In this document: positions 35,589 through 42,657 of the stretch, in pieces | How positions within the stretch are numbered: the stretch's first letter is position 1 | Layout of the letters: every line of letters starts with the position of its first letter | Origin: RUG572 sp051884915 | GTDB taxonomy: Bacteria > Verrucomicrobiota > Kiritimatiellia > RFP12 > UBA1067 | DNA: 64,000 nucleotides | Direction of reading: 5' to 3' | NCBI GenBank assembly: GCA_051884915.1 | Contig: JBJEWF010000029.1 | Location: forward strand, 1-64,000 | Translations under genes and position numbers: made by a program | The notes under the pieces: model-generated | Told to the model about the DNA's origin: nothing | Database searches by the model: none | What the model saw: the letters and a program-made list of their open reading frames with translations, nothing else

Positions 35589-36893
35589 ATGCCGCAGCAG
35601 AGGACAGATACGCCCGTGAGCGCAGCCGCAAGACGGTGCGTCATCTATTGCCGCAAGTCGAGTTCCGAAGGTCTCGACCGCAACTACACGTCAATCGACG
35701 CACAGCGCGACACCTGCCTCCGGTTCATCGAGAGCCACGCCGGGGACGGCTGGCAGTACACGGGGCAGGTGTTCGAGGACGGCGGATTCTCCGGCGGTAC
35801 GACCGACCGCCCGGCTTTCCAGAGGATGATGCGCGACGTCCGCAACGGCGAGATCGACATCATCGTCATCTACAAGCTCGACCGCATCAACCGCAACAAG
35901 CGCGACTTCTGGAACATCGAACACGAGCTGCGCCAGCACGGCGTCGAAATCGCCTGCGCCACGCAGTCCATAGAACTCAAGACCTCAACCGGACGCGCCA
36001 CAACCGGCATCATGATGGACTTCGCCGAGCTGGAGCGCGAGATGGACTCGGAGCGCATCCTCGGCCAGCTTCGCGCCGCCAGAGCCGCCGGACGCTGGTC
36101 CGCCGCCGCGACTCCTTACGGATACAAGAAGAACGAGGATTCGGAACTCGTCGTGGACGAGACGAAGGCCGAGTTGATACGATTCATCTTCGAGCGCTAC
36201 CCTATCATCAAGAGTGCCAAGCAGGTCGCAAAGGAGCTGAACGACCGGTTCGGACCCAAGGAGCCGGGGACACCGTGGCTGACGAGGCACGTCTACAAAA
36301 TCCTCCAGAACATCGCCTACAAGGGGCTTGTGGCCTACGAGGGCATCGAGTACAAGGGAATCCACACGCCGCTCGTCACGAGCGAACAGTGGGCATTGGC
36401 GCGCAAGGTGGCGGCGGAAAACACGGCAGACCGCGAAGCCGCCCAGAGGATGCAGTCGATAGCCGAGTTCAGGGGAATTCTCAAATGCGGCCATTGCAAC
36501 TGCCTCATGACGCCCGGCTACACGATGAAGGCGGGACGCCGGTTCATCTACTACCGGTGCGTCAAAGACCATGCCCGCGCCGTTTCGACCTGCCCGGTTC
36601 GCGTCATTTCGTCGAAGGAGCTGGAACGCCCCGTGTGGAACGAACTCGGCAAGATTCTCACCACACCCACGTTCCACAAGATGCTCGCCGAGCTTAAGCC
36701 GGAGCTGAAGGACGCAACCGAGGACACCCTCGGCAACCTCGCCGACTTCATCGAGCAGCTCTACCCGGTCGAACGCTCCCGGATAGTACACGCCCTCATC
36801 CGGGAGCTGCGCTTGAGCGAGGACGGCCTCGATATATTCTTCAACACAAACGGCGCGAAGCAGATAGCCGAGGAGATGAGAAACCATGCCTGA
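35589..36893 (+). CDS. Serine recombinase (prophage integrase)
   Basis: 434 residues. The resolvase catalytic domain holds Y-x-R-x-S (IYCRKSSSEG; Arg22, Ser24) and the D-R-x-x-R motif in YKLDRINRNKRDFWN. Next come the recombinase domain (PYGYKKNEDSELVVDETKAE ... TPWLTRHVYKILQNIAYKG) and a zinc ribbon (CGHCNCLMTP ... YYRCVKDHARAVSTCP), then a helical end. The order is that of large serine integrases, at the small end of their size range. The usual C-terminal HTH is missing; it is encoded by the overlapping next gene. Shine-Dalgarno AGGAGATAGCC precedes the ATG. Confidence 0.93.
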   Translation: MPQQRTDTPVSAAARRCVIYCRKSSSEGLDRNYTSIDAQRDTCLRFIESHAGDGWQYTGQVFEDGGFSGGTTDRPAFQRMMRDVRNGEIDIIVIYKLDRINRNKRDFWNIEHELRQHGVEIACATQSIELKTSTGRATTGIMMDFAELEREMDSERILGQLRAARAAGRWSAAATPYGYKKNEDSELVVDETKAELIRFIFERYPIIKSAKQVAKELNDRFGPKEPGTPWLTRHVYKILQNIAYKGLVAYEGIEYKGIHTPLVTSEQWALARKVAAENTADREAAQRMQSIAEFRGILKCGHCNCLMTPGYTMKAGRRFIYYRCVKDHARAVSTCPVRVISSKELERPVWNELGKILTTPTFHKMLAELKPELKDATEDTLGNLADFIEQLYPVERSRIVHALIRELRLSEDGLDIFFNTNGAKQIAEEMRNHA

Positions 36894-37287
36894 CAACACA
36901 ACCTACAAGGCCATGTCGAACGGAACGCTCGTGGCGCACGTCCCGCTGACGTTCGCCAGAATGCCCGCAGGAGGCCGTCTGTTCGCGCGGGAGGACGGAC
37001 GCAACCGAGAACGCAACAAGGAGCTTGCGACCGTGCAGACGGTCGCTCTGGGCGTCCTGTGGCGAAGGATCGCCGCCAGCGACCGCTTCCCGACGAGGTT
37101 CAAGATGGCGGAGCATCTTCGCATAGACTCGTCCTACCTCACGCGGGTAATCCGCCTCGGCTACCTCTCGCCATACATCGTCGAGAAGATCGCCGCAGGA
37201 GACCTGCCGCACGTTTCGCTCGAAACCCTCATGAAGCTCCAGACGCCCCTCTGGGCAGAACAGCACAAGGCGCTGGGCATCGACTGA
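36886..37287 (+). CDS. HTH protein, detached C-terminal domain of the recombinase
   Basis: 133 residues. The C-terminal half is a helix-turn-helix segment (FKMAEHLRIDSSYLTRVIRL, GYLSPYIVEKIAAGDLP) ending LWAEQHKALGID. The same pattern (HTH, 'apdIveaIlaG', 'P..W..Q...LG') ends the related single-chain DUF2924-linked recombinases. Here it is a separate protein starting 8 nt before the recombinase stop, in the +1 frame, with AGGAG upstream. It probably helps the integrase bind DNA or controls direction. Confidence 0.75.
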   Translation: MPDNTTYKAMSNGTLVAHVPLTFARMPAGGRLFAREDGRNRERNKELATVQTVALGVLWRRIAASDRFPTRFKMAEHLRIDSSYLTRVIRLGYLSPYIVEKIAAGDLPHVSLETLMKLQTPLWAEQHKALGID

Positions 37288-37293
37288 CACCAG

Positions 37294-37319
37294 ATGCGCC
37301 CGCGCCGAAGGCGTCGGGT
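37294..37319 (+). repeat. 26-bp inverted repeat, left copy
   Basis: The 26-nt sequence starting ATGCGCCCGCGCCG recurs in opposite orientation at 37857-37882 with one mismatch. The minus-strand gene 37411-37788 lies between the copies. The flanking GC-rich text (about 37294-37400) also resembles that around the right copy. Confidence 0.7.
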
Positions 37320-37410
37320 TGCCCGAGCGCGAAGCGCGAGTCGCAAGCAAAACGCGCGACCGCAAGGGGCCGCGCGCCAAAAGCAAGCGGAAACAAAGTG
37401 CTGCTGTTCA

Positions 37411-37788
37411 TTACGTGTGCATCATGGTCTCCTCCATTTTGTAGCCGATGGACGCGAGCTTGAGGAGCGTCTCCTCGAAGTTGGCCTTCGGGTCGTAGTT
37501 CTCGATGATCGCGCGAACTTCATTCTTGAGCTTGTTCATGTCTGTCTCCTTTCGGGTTGGTGTTTCGTGTGGTTCGATTTTCCAAGTGATCTCGTCGCCA
37601 ATGCAGGCGCGGTTCTCGTCCGGCCAGTATACGTCAGTCGGATCGAAACGCGGGCTGTCTCCGGCCAGCATCTCGCAGATGGTCTTTTCGACCGCGGCCC
37701 GCGCCTCCTCGACGCTGGGGTAGGCCGTTCGGACTGGCTTCTCGCCACTGTAGGGCGAGGTTTCCGTTACTATCCATTCGGTTCGCAT
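37411..37788 (-). CDS. Small phage protein with nested internal start
   Basis: 125 residues, no family recognised. Residues 1-83 include SVEEARAAVEKTICEMLAG and a Trp/Asp-rich stretch. At 37539 an in-frame ATG is preceded by GAAAGGAGACAGAC, the same Shine-Dalgarno style used by real starts across this prophage, giving a second 42-residue product (MNKLKNEVRAIIENYDPKAN...). There is no stop between the two parts, so both a long and a short form may be made. It is flanked by 26-bp inverted repeats. Confidence 0.55.
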   Translation of the reverse strand: MRTEWIVTETSPYSGEKPVRTAYPSVEEARAAVEKTICEMLAGDSPRFDPTDVYWPDENRACIGDEITWKIEPHETPTRKETDMNKLKNEVRAIIENYDPKANFEETLLKLASIGYKMEETMMHT

Positions 37789-37856
37789 TGTCTCTGCCTT
37801 TCGTTTTCTGGGCGCGACAGGCCGCGCGCGGGGCCTTGCGGCGCTTTGCTCACCCG

Positions 37857-37882
37857 ACCCGACGCCTGCGGCGCGGGCGCAT
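37857..37882 (-). repeat. 26-bp inverted repeat, right copy
   Basis: Inverted copy of 37294-37319, one mismatch. It overlaps a GC-rich hairpin (GCGGGCGC ... GCGCCCGC, 37871-37902) just downstream of the gene ending at 37912, so part of its role may be transcription termination. Confidence 0.65.
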
Positions 37883-37911
37883 TTTGCGGCTCGCCGCGCC
37901 CGCTTGGGTGT

Positions 37912-38190
37912 TTAGTTGAATCTCTCCTTCAACGCCGCCAGAAGCCCTCTGTGCGCCTCTGTGTTCGGCTCTGCGAGCCAGCCACGCTCGTAGGCGATGA
38001 CATCCTTCGCCGCGCCGTCCCTGCGGACGCAGAGCTTGCTGACACGCCCGCCATCGATGCCGAACCGCGAGGGCTCATCGTAGTGCTTGGCTTGAAAGAC
38101 GTAGGTTTCGCCGCCATCGGCTTTGCGGATAGTTCCGAACGTCCAGCTGCCGGTCGTCCCCGTCACATTGATTTCGTATTCGCTTTTCAT
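37912..38190 (-). CDS. Small phage protein (beta-rich)
   Basis: 92 residues: INVTGTTGSWTFGTIRKADG, ETYVFQAKHYDEPSRFGIDG and GRVSKLCVRRDG, a pattern of short strands seen in small proteins of other phages (I recall a DUF7678-like family, not certain). Likely soluble. Lies 26 nt after the gene at 38217-38573 and shares its promoter A. Confidence 0.6.
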   Translation of the reverse strand: MKSEYEINVTGTTGSWTFGTIRKADGGETYVFQAKHYDEPSRFGIDGGRVSKLCVRRDGAAKDVIAYERGWLAEPNTEAHRGLLAALKERFN

Positions 38191-38216
38191 GTTCTTGCCC
38201 TCCGCCGTCGAGGTTG

Positions 38217-38573
38217 CTATTTCGTTATTCTCGTCAGAAGGACGTACTTGCCAATCGTCCGCCTCGGTGCACGGGGCTTGAGGCTCGTCGGCGGCTTCCG
38301 GTCAAGCCAAGTCCGGTACCAATACTCGTAGTTGGTTCCGAAAAGCTCTGCCATCCGACCGAAGCAGTATTCCCGCTGCACCGATTCGCCGCAGTCGCAT
38401 ATTTCGTAGAACTCCTCGCCCGCCCTCATGCGGTCGGCCACCTCCTGGAAGGAGACCTCCTTCGAGAAGTCCCCAATCATGGTCTCCTCTTCGGGATGCT
38501 CCCGCAGGAGCCACTCCCTGACCTTTTCGTTCTTGCCGTCCGCTCTCGCGGCCTTTGCTTTCTGCTTTTTCAT
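38217..38573 (-). CDS. Small basic phage protein
   Basis: 118 residues starting MKKQKAKAARADGKNEKV. The centre is acidic (REHPEEETMIGDFSKEVSFQ), with a Cys pair (EICDCGES), and the C-terminus is basic and aromatic (NYEYWYRTWLDRKPP). No family recognised. First gene after promoter A, with the leader AAAGGAAAACAAAGCA before the ATG, nearly identical to the leaders of the genes behind promoters B, C and D. Confidence 0.6.
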   Translation of the reverse strand: MKKQKAKAARADGKNEKVREWLLREHPEEETMIGDFSKEVSFQEVADRMRAGEEFYEICDCGESVQREYCFGRMAELFGTNYEYWYRTWLDRKPPTSLKPRAPRRTIGKYVLLTRITK

Positions 38574-38610
38574 TGCTTTGTTTTCCTTTGCTTTCCTTTC
38601 AACGCCGCAC

Positions 38611-38639
38611 ATTATGGCGTAGTTCCGTGACTATATCCA
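38611..38639 (-). promoter_or_regulatory. Phage promoter A
   Basis: On the minus strand CCCGC TGGATA, 17 nt, CATAAT, then GTGCGGCGTTGAAAGG. Drives 38217-38573 and the two genes below it. Confidence 0.75.
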
Positions 38640-38679
38640 GCGGGTGTTTTCATAAATCTTTCGATCCGCTCCGGCAGCT

Positions 38680-39168
38680 TCACGAGCCGCCGCCGAGCCT
38701 GAACCACGACCTCTTCTCCTTTTCGGGCTTCAACGCGCCGAAGGCGTTAGGCAGTCCCCAATACCTCGCTCCCGTCGCGCACACGATGCGGTAGTCCTCC
38801 GGATAGGGCTTGCCGTCGCGCTCCTTCCGCGTCGAAGGCGTCATCGCGTAGGTGAAGGCCGGAATGCGGTAGCGCGTCATTCGGTTGCCCATCAGCTCGG
38901 CGTGGACGATGACCTTGACGCAGTTGTAGATGTTGGGGTAGCCCTCGTAGGCGTCGAGCCGCCGAAGCTCCGTGGGCGTGACGAGGTAGAGGACGCCCTC
39001 AACGCGCCCGCCACGGGCTTTCTCGATGTCGGCGTAGAGACGCTCGACCAGACGCCAGCCGCGCAACGTGGCCCGTCCCACGGGCCTTGCGTCGGGGATG
39101 CGGCGGCGCATCCGTTCGGGGTTGAGGTTTGAGCCGTACGCGAAGTAGAGGTAGGTCTGCGATTCCAT
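38680..39168 (-). CDS. AIG2-type gamma-glutamylcyclotransferase (first)
   Basis: 162 residues of the GGCT/AIG2 family: substrate loop YFAYGSNLNPERM near the N-terminus, GWRLVERLYADIEKARGG, EGVLYLVTPTELRRLDAYEG and YPNIYNCVKVIVHA; the Glu of YEGYP is the likely catalytic residue. Family members release 5-oxoproline from gamma-glutamyl amides. It follows the amidoligase by 71 nt behind the same promoter B, so it may edit or reverse the amide bonds the ligase makes. Shine-Dalgarno GAAAGGAAACGGA before the ATG. Confidence 0.85.
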   Translation of the reverse strand: MESQTYLYFAYGSNLNPERMRRRIPDARPVGRATLRGWRLVERLYADIEKARGGRVEGVLYLVTPTELRRLDAYEGYPNIYNCVKVIVHAELMGNRMTRYRIPAFTYAMTPSTRKERDGKPYPEDYRIVCATGARYWGLPNAFGALKPEKEKRSWFRLGGGS

Positions 39169-39239
39169 TTCCGTTTCCTTTCGTTTCCGTTTCCCTTGGG
39201 GTTGCCCCGTCCCCCTCGCGGGGGGCGGGGCGTTCCGCT

Positions 39240-40160
39240 TCAGCCGTTCGCCTCCGTGCGGGCGTTGCGTCCATCGTGGCGTCCGTCCTTCCAAGCCGCC
39301 GAGCCGGGCAGGTTCTTGCAAAGGTGGTGGCGCATCGTCTTGAAGAGGTTTCCGTTCGCGCCGAGGCGGAGCAGGAAAACCCGCAGGTCGTACTTGGCGC
39401 TTGCCTCGCTGTAGGGGCGCGGGTTCTTCGCGCTCGACGCCTTCGCGTTCTTGGCGCGGAGGGCAATCAGCAGGGCGAGCTGAACCGCCGTCTTGACCTC
39501 GCCCGCATGGGTCGTGCCGTTGAAGAAGCGATACTCGACCGTGTGCTTGCCGCCGTTCCAAAGGTTGTGGAGGTTGAGGGCGCGGTAGCGGGCGCGGCAG
39601 TAGTGGCTGTGGCGGTCGTAGCATCCGCCGTAGTAGGCGTCGCCAATCTTCGCCATCGTCGGGTTGCGCATCGCGCAAATCTTGTCGACGAAACCGTGGT
39701 CGGTCTTGCGCGTGTAGGAATCGATGCGGCTCTGCAAGGTTCCCGCCGCCTTGAGAATCAGCTCCTCCTGCTTGTAGAAGGTCTTGACGAGGTTCTTGAC
39801 GTTCTCGGCGGTGAAGTCCGCCGCGCCGACGTGGACGTGGAGCCCCGTGCGGCTGTTTGCCTTCGCGCCCTTGCGCCGCAGGGCGCGGACGACCTGCTGG
39901 AGGGTTTCGAGGTCGGCCACCGTCATGATTGGCGTGACCACCTCGGCGGAGGTGCCGCAAAGGCTCCCGTCACTCACCACCTGCCACTTGCGTCCGTCGG
40001 GCATCGTCACCGTCCAGTTGTGGAGGTGGTAGCCCTCGAACCGCGCCGTGCCGCCCGTGACCTCGGCCACCGTCTTCGCGGCGCGTTCCTGGCTGATTCC
40101 TTCGTACTCGAGTTCGCACCCGAAGGTGCGGCTCGCCATCTCTGCTTCTGTTATCGTCAT
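39240..40160 (-). CDS. Amidoligase_2 family enzyme (ATP-dependent amide ligase)
   Basis: 306 residues. Three hallmarks of the glutamine-synthetase-like COOH-NH2 ligases are visible: the metal-binding Glu pair in FGCELEYEGI near residue 14, the H-x-H of SRTGLHVHVG around residue 105, and the E-x-R of HTVEYRFFNGT around 205. Such enzymes are predicted to join an amino group to a carboxylate (often glutamate) on small molecules, peptides or proteins. First gene after promoter B, with a GGCT gene following it. The ATG at 40160 carries the phage leader AAAGGAAACAAAGCA. Substrate unknown. Confidence 0.87.
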   Translation of the reverse strand: MTITEAEMASRTFGCELEYEGISQERAAKTVAEVTGGTARFEGYHLHNWTVTMPDGRKWQVVSDGSLCGTSAEVVTPIMTVADLETLQQVVRALRRKGAKANSRTGLHVHVGAADFTAENVKNLVKTFYKQEELILKAAGTLQSRIDSYTRKTDHGFVDKICAMRNPTMAKIGDAYYGGCYDRHSHYCRARYRALNLHNLWNGGKHTVEYRFFNGTTHAGEVKTAVQLALLIALRAKNAKASSAKNPRPYSEASAKYDLRVFLLRLGANGNLFKTMRHHLCKNLPGSAAWKDGRHDGRNARTEANG

Positions 40161-40214
40161 TGCTTTGTTTCCTTTGCTTTGCTGTAGGGCCACCGTGGCC
40201 TTTCAACGCCGCTC

Positions 40215-40243
40215 ATTATGGCGTAATAAGCAGAGCATATCCA
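40215..40243 (-). promoter_or_regulatory. Phage promoter B (amidoligase-GGCT operon)
   Basis: TGGATA, 17 nt, CATAAT on the minus strand, then GAGCGGCGTTGAAAGG and the hairpin GGCCACGGTGGCC before the amidoligase start. AT-rich upstream tract with TTTTCATATATTTT on the plus strand (40260-40275). The rest of 40244-40340 holds nothing else recognisable. Confidence 0.78.
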
Positions 40244-40340
40244 GCGGGTAAAGTGATATTTTTTCATATATTTTCAGGCGAAAATAATCACTTATAAACC
40301 GCGAGAAACAGGCGTTTAACGAAACCTCCGCAAGAGCTTT

Positions 40341-40802
40341 TCAGCGATTCGGGTACGCGCCGCGCCGATAGGCCTTCCAATCTCCGCCCTCAATGACCTT
40401 CGCACCTTCCGGAAGGCGGTTCATGATGTAGACCCACGCAAGGACGCGACCACCTCCAACGAGGTTGACTTGAATCTGCTCTCGGCGGTAGAGGCGCGGG
40501 TAGCCCTCAAGGAAATCCATCGAGCGGAAAGCATCGTCATCAACGGTCAGCACCTCGCCGGCGATGCGAGTCCTTCCGTTCTTGACGAAAGCCGGAAAGC
40601 CGTAGCCCGTATCGTAGATTGTTCCGAGCGTCCATGCATTCTGCCGTCTCGCCCTCGGCGCGCGTTGGCAGTTGCATTCGTTTGAGAGGAGCGTTCCGTA
40701 CACGAACACCTTGTGTTCGCGCTCCGGCTTCGCAAGGCCGACAGCCTTTTCGATTCGCCTCCGCACGGATGGCGGAAGGTGCTGGATTTCGATTGGGTTC
40801 AT
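40341..40802 (-). CDS. AIG2-type gamma-glutamylcyclotransferase (second)
   Basis: 153 residues. After a ~30-residue basic extension come VFVYGTLLSNECN, the family's Y-G-T-L loop, then TIYDTGYGFPAFV, RIAGEVLTVDDDAFRSMDFL and EGYPRLYRREQIQV with the presumed catalytic Glu. It differs from the first copy enough to suggest a different substrate (Y-G-T-L versus Y-G-S-N-L). Last gene of the operon behind promoter C and adjacent to promoter B of the amidoligase. Shine-Dalgarno GAAAGGAAACAAGACA. Confidence 0.85.
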   Translation of the reverse strand: MNPIEIQHLPPSVRRRIEKAVGLAKPEREHKVFVYGTLLSNECNCQRAPRARRQNAWTLGTIYDTGYGFPAFVKNGRTRIAGEVLTVDDDAFRSMDFLEGYPRLYRREQIQVNLVGGGRVLAWVYIMNRLPEGAKVIEGGDWKAYRRGAYPNR

Positions 40803-40866
40803 TGTCTTGTTTCCTTTCTTTCGGTTGTGCCGCCGTCCCGCATTGAGGACGGCGGCGGTTGGTTTG

Positions 40867-41208
40867 TCATTCTGCGTCCATCGGCTCGGCGTTCACTTTG
40901 ACCGATGCGATTTGAAGTTCCTTGAGCGGAATCTCCTCGTTCTCGAAACGCTCTCGGATGACGTTCTCCGCCTCCTCGGCGTTCTCGACCGACACCTCGT
41001 AGGTCTCGCAGAGGTCGACGTGCAGCTCGACCTTGAAGTTCCGCATCTTGACACTCTCGTCCGGCTGGCCGCATTCGCTCACGCCGATGACGAACGAGGT
41101 CTTGCCGTCAGTCTTGTCATCAACCCAGACGCTTTCGCCGTCCGAGTCGAACTTCTCTCCGGCCTCGGCCAGCGCGTCCGTGATGATTTTCAGTATCCTG
41201 TCCTTCAT
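40867..41208 (-). CDS. Small acidic phage protein
   Basis: 113 residues, strongly acidic, of alternating strand and helix (MKDRILKIITDALAEAGEKF, TSFVIGVSECGQ, MRNFKVELHVDL, ENAEEAENVIRERFENEEIP). Unknown function. It lies between the second cyclotransferase and the gene at 41271. Start chosen at the ATG behind GAAAGGGACAAGGCA. Confidence 0.6.
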   Translation of the reverse strand: MKDRILKIITDALAEAGEKFDSDGESVWVDDKTDGKTSFVIGVSECGQPDESVKMRNFKVELHVDLCETYEVSVENAEEAENVIRERFENEEIPLKELQIASVKVNAEPMDAE

Positions 41209-41270
41209 TGCCTTGTCCCTTTCGATTGGGTTAGCCGCCGCCCTCAAGCCGAAGGTGGCGGCGTTCGCGG

Positions 41271-41468
41271 TCAGTCGACCACAAAGTACTTCATGCAGGT
41301 GGCGAGGAGGTTCTGGTAGTCCCCGCTCGTCGCCTCCTTGTGAAACTGCTCCCAGAGGTCGCTCCGCCGTGCGCGGCGCAACGCCTGCCTTGCCCTGCCG
41401 AGGATGAAGAAGGCGTTTCCGTCTTCGCCCGTCAGCTTGAGGTGGATGTTCGTGATTGGCTCGTTCAT
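41271..41468 (-). CDS. Small phage protein
   Basis: 65 residues: MNEPITNIHLKLTGEDGNAF, then a helical Arg-rich middle (GRARQALRRARRSDLWEQFH) and GDYQNLLATCMKYFVVD. The pattern is common among small phage early proteins, perhaps nucleic-acid-associated; no function known. Shine-Dalgarno GAAAGGAAAGCGACA. Confidence 0.6.
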   Translation of the reverse strand: MNEPITNIHLKLTGEDGNAFFILGRARQALRRARRSDLWEQFHKEATSGDYQNLLATCMKYFVVD

Positions 41469-41530
41469 TGTCGCTTTCCTTTCGTTAGGGGTGTTGCCCC
41501 GCCTCCTCTTTGGGAGGCGGGGCGGTTGGT

Positions 41531-41761
41531 TCAGTCTTCGTCATCCGCGACCGTGAGCGCGAGCTTCGCGGCCTTGAGGTTCCGAATCTGGTAGGCGAGG
41601 CTACGCATCTCGATTGCGATTGCCTCAAGGAGCTGCGGGGCTTCTTCCGTCCAGCGAATCCTCTGGACCTCGTGGGCGAGGTGGTAGACCCGCACTTCCT
41701 TTTTGACCAGCTCGTCGTTGAGCCGCGCGTTCATCTGTTGCACCGTTTCGTGCTTGTTCAT
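41531..41761 (-). CDS. Small coiled-coil phage protein
   Basis: 76 residues, almost wholly helical with heptad-like spacing (MNKHETVQQMNARLNDELVK, EVRVYHLAHEVQRIRW, LEAIAIEMRSLAYQIRNLKA) and an acidic end (VADDED). Unknown function. First gene after promoter C, with the common leader AAAGGAAACAAAGCA. Confidence 0.6.
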   Translation of the reverse strand: MNKHETVQQMNARLNDELVKKEVRVYHLAHEVQRIRWTEEAPQLLEAIAIEMRSLAYQIRNLKAAKLALTVADDED

Positions 41762-41814
41762 TGCTTTGTTTCCTTTGCTTTCTGAAGGGCCACCGTGGCC
41801 TTTCAACGCCGCAC

Positions 41815-41843
41815 ATTATGGCGTATTACCTGAATCTTATCCA
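41815..41843 (-). promoter_or_regulatory. Phage promoter C
   Basis: TGGATA, 17 nt, CATAAT on the minus strand, followed by GTGCGGCGTTGAAAGG and the GGCCACGGTGGCC hairpin. Drives the four genes down to the second cyclotransferase. Confidence 0.78.
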
Positions 41844-41901
41844 GCGGGCATCTGCAACTATTTTCATATATTTTTTATCGAAAATTATTACTTATCCCGC
41901 T

Positions 41902-41930
41902 TGATTCGCAACCCATAATACGCCATAATG
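41902..41930 (+). promoter_or_regulatory. Outward-facing promoter C'
   Basis: TTGATT, 17 nt, CATAAT on the plus strand, sharing TACGCCATAATG with promoter C in inverted orientation. It faces the 3' end of 42025-42384, so any transcript would be antisense. Confidence 0.5.
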
Positions 41931-42024
41931 TCGGACGATGGGATAGGGACTTGATTCGCGGCCCCCGCATCTTCGGAAACGGACAACGACATAGGGGGCG
42001 AGCCATCGGCCCGCCCCCGCCGTC

Positions 42025-42384
42025 CTATGCGACTGAACCGATGAGCAGTTTGCGCAGAGCCGTCTCTTGCGATGCGGAAAGACCCTTCGTCTTCCCTTGA
42101 CCGCTCCTCGCGCACACGACCGCATCGCCGACGATGAGGTCTCCGTGGCGGTCGATTCCGGAAAGGCGTGTGGCCACGATGTTCGGCGGCAATCCCATGA
42201 GCTTTCCCTCCTCGTTCAGGTAGATGTCGAGTTCCGGCATCCCCGTCCCCAAAAGGCCGACGCACTCGATCCAGCCGCCGACCGCACTCTGCAGGAACCC
42301 AAGTGGCACTTCGCCGCCGGCCATCTCGACTTCGATGAACTCCCAACCGCCGGAAGCCGGAATCTTCAGAACCCTTGCTTTCAT
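42025..42384 (-). CDS. DUF3846-like phage protein
   Basis: 119 residues. AVGGWIECVGLLGTGMPELD, then IYLNEEGKLMGLPPNIVATR and GDLIVGDAVVCARSG match the DUF3846 pattern common in phages and plasmids. Function unknown. The ATG at 42384 is selected because AAGGAGGT lies just upstream. Last of three genes behind promoter D. Confidence 0.75.
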   Translation of the reverse strand: MKARVLKIPASGGWEFIEVEMAGGEVPLGFLQSAVGGWIECVGLLGTGMPELDIYLNEEGKLMGLPPNIVATRLSGIDRHGDLIVGDAVVCARSGQGKTKGLSASQETALRKLLIGSVA

Positions 42385-42401
42385 GACATCCACCTCCTTC
42401 G

Positions 42402-42602
42402 TCATACCGCAAGAACCGCAAGTTCGGCCGGGGCGTGTTTTTGCAGGAAGGTCTCAAGCTCGGTGAGCATTTTCGCTCCGCCGCGCTTGTGGTAGGAGTC
42501 GAAGAAGTCAGTCCCGTTCTCCGAAGCGACACCGATGAGGGCGTCAAAGAGGTCGGCGAGGTTCCGCCGTTCTGCTTCCGTCAAAATCGTCTTGTCTGCC
42601 AT
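42402..42602 (-). CDS. Small phage protein
   Basis: 66 residues, helical: MADKTILTEAERRNLADLFD, ALIGVASENGTDFFDSYHKR, then GGAKMLTELETFLQKHAP. Unknown function. Shine-Dalgarno GAAAGGACACGGCA. It stands 17 nt before the DUF3846 gene. Confidence 0.6.
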   Translation of the reverse strand: MADKTILTEAERRNLADLFDALIGVASENGTDFFDSYHKRGGAKMLTELETFLQKHAPAELAVLAV

Positions 42603-42657
42603 TGCCGTGTCCTTTCGTGAATCGGCGGCCCCGCCGTGTGGCGGAGCCGCCTTTGGT

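Larger units (their letters stand above)
41759..41966. repeat. ~208-bp direct repeat, copy 1 (promoter block C)
   Basis: From the ATG of the gene at 41761 through leader, hairpin, promoter C, AT-rich centre and outward promoter C', this block matches 43027-43235 nearly base for base at both ends and loosely in the centre. The rest of the 41967-42024 gap holds nothing recognisable. Confidence 0.85.

Noticed and set aside
37294..38331. Plus-strand 345-codon frame after the HTH gene
   Set aside because: Runs opposite three short minus-strand genes with good Shine-Dalgarno sites; no domain and no start signal.
38680..39960. 426-residue form of the first cyclotransferase
   Set aside because: The upstream part is antisense-like sequence in another frame of the amidoligase gene; a clear Shine-Dalgarno precedes the ATG at 39168.
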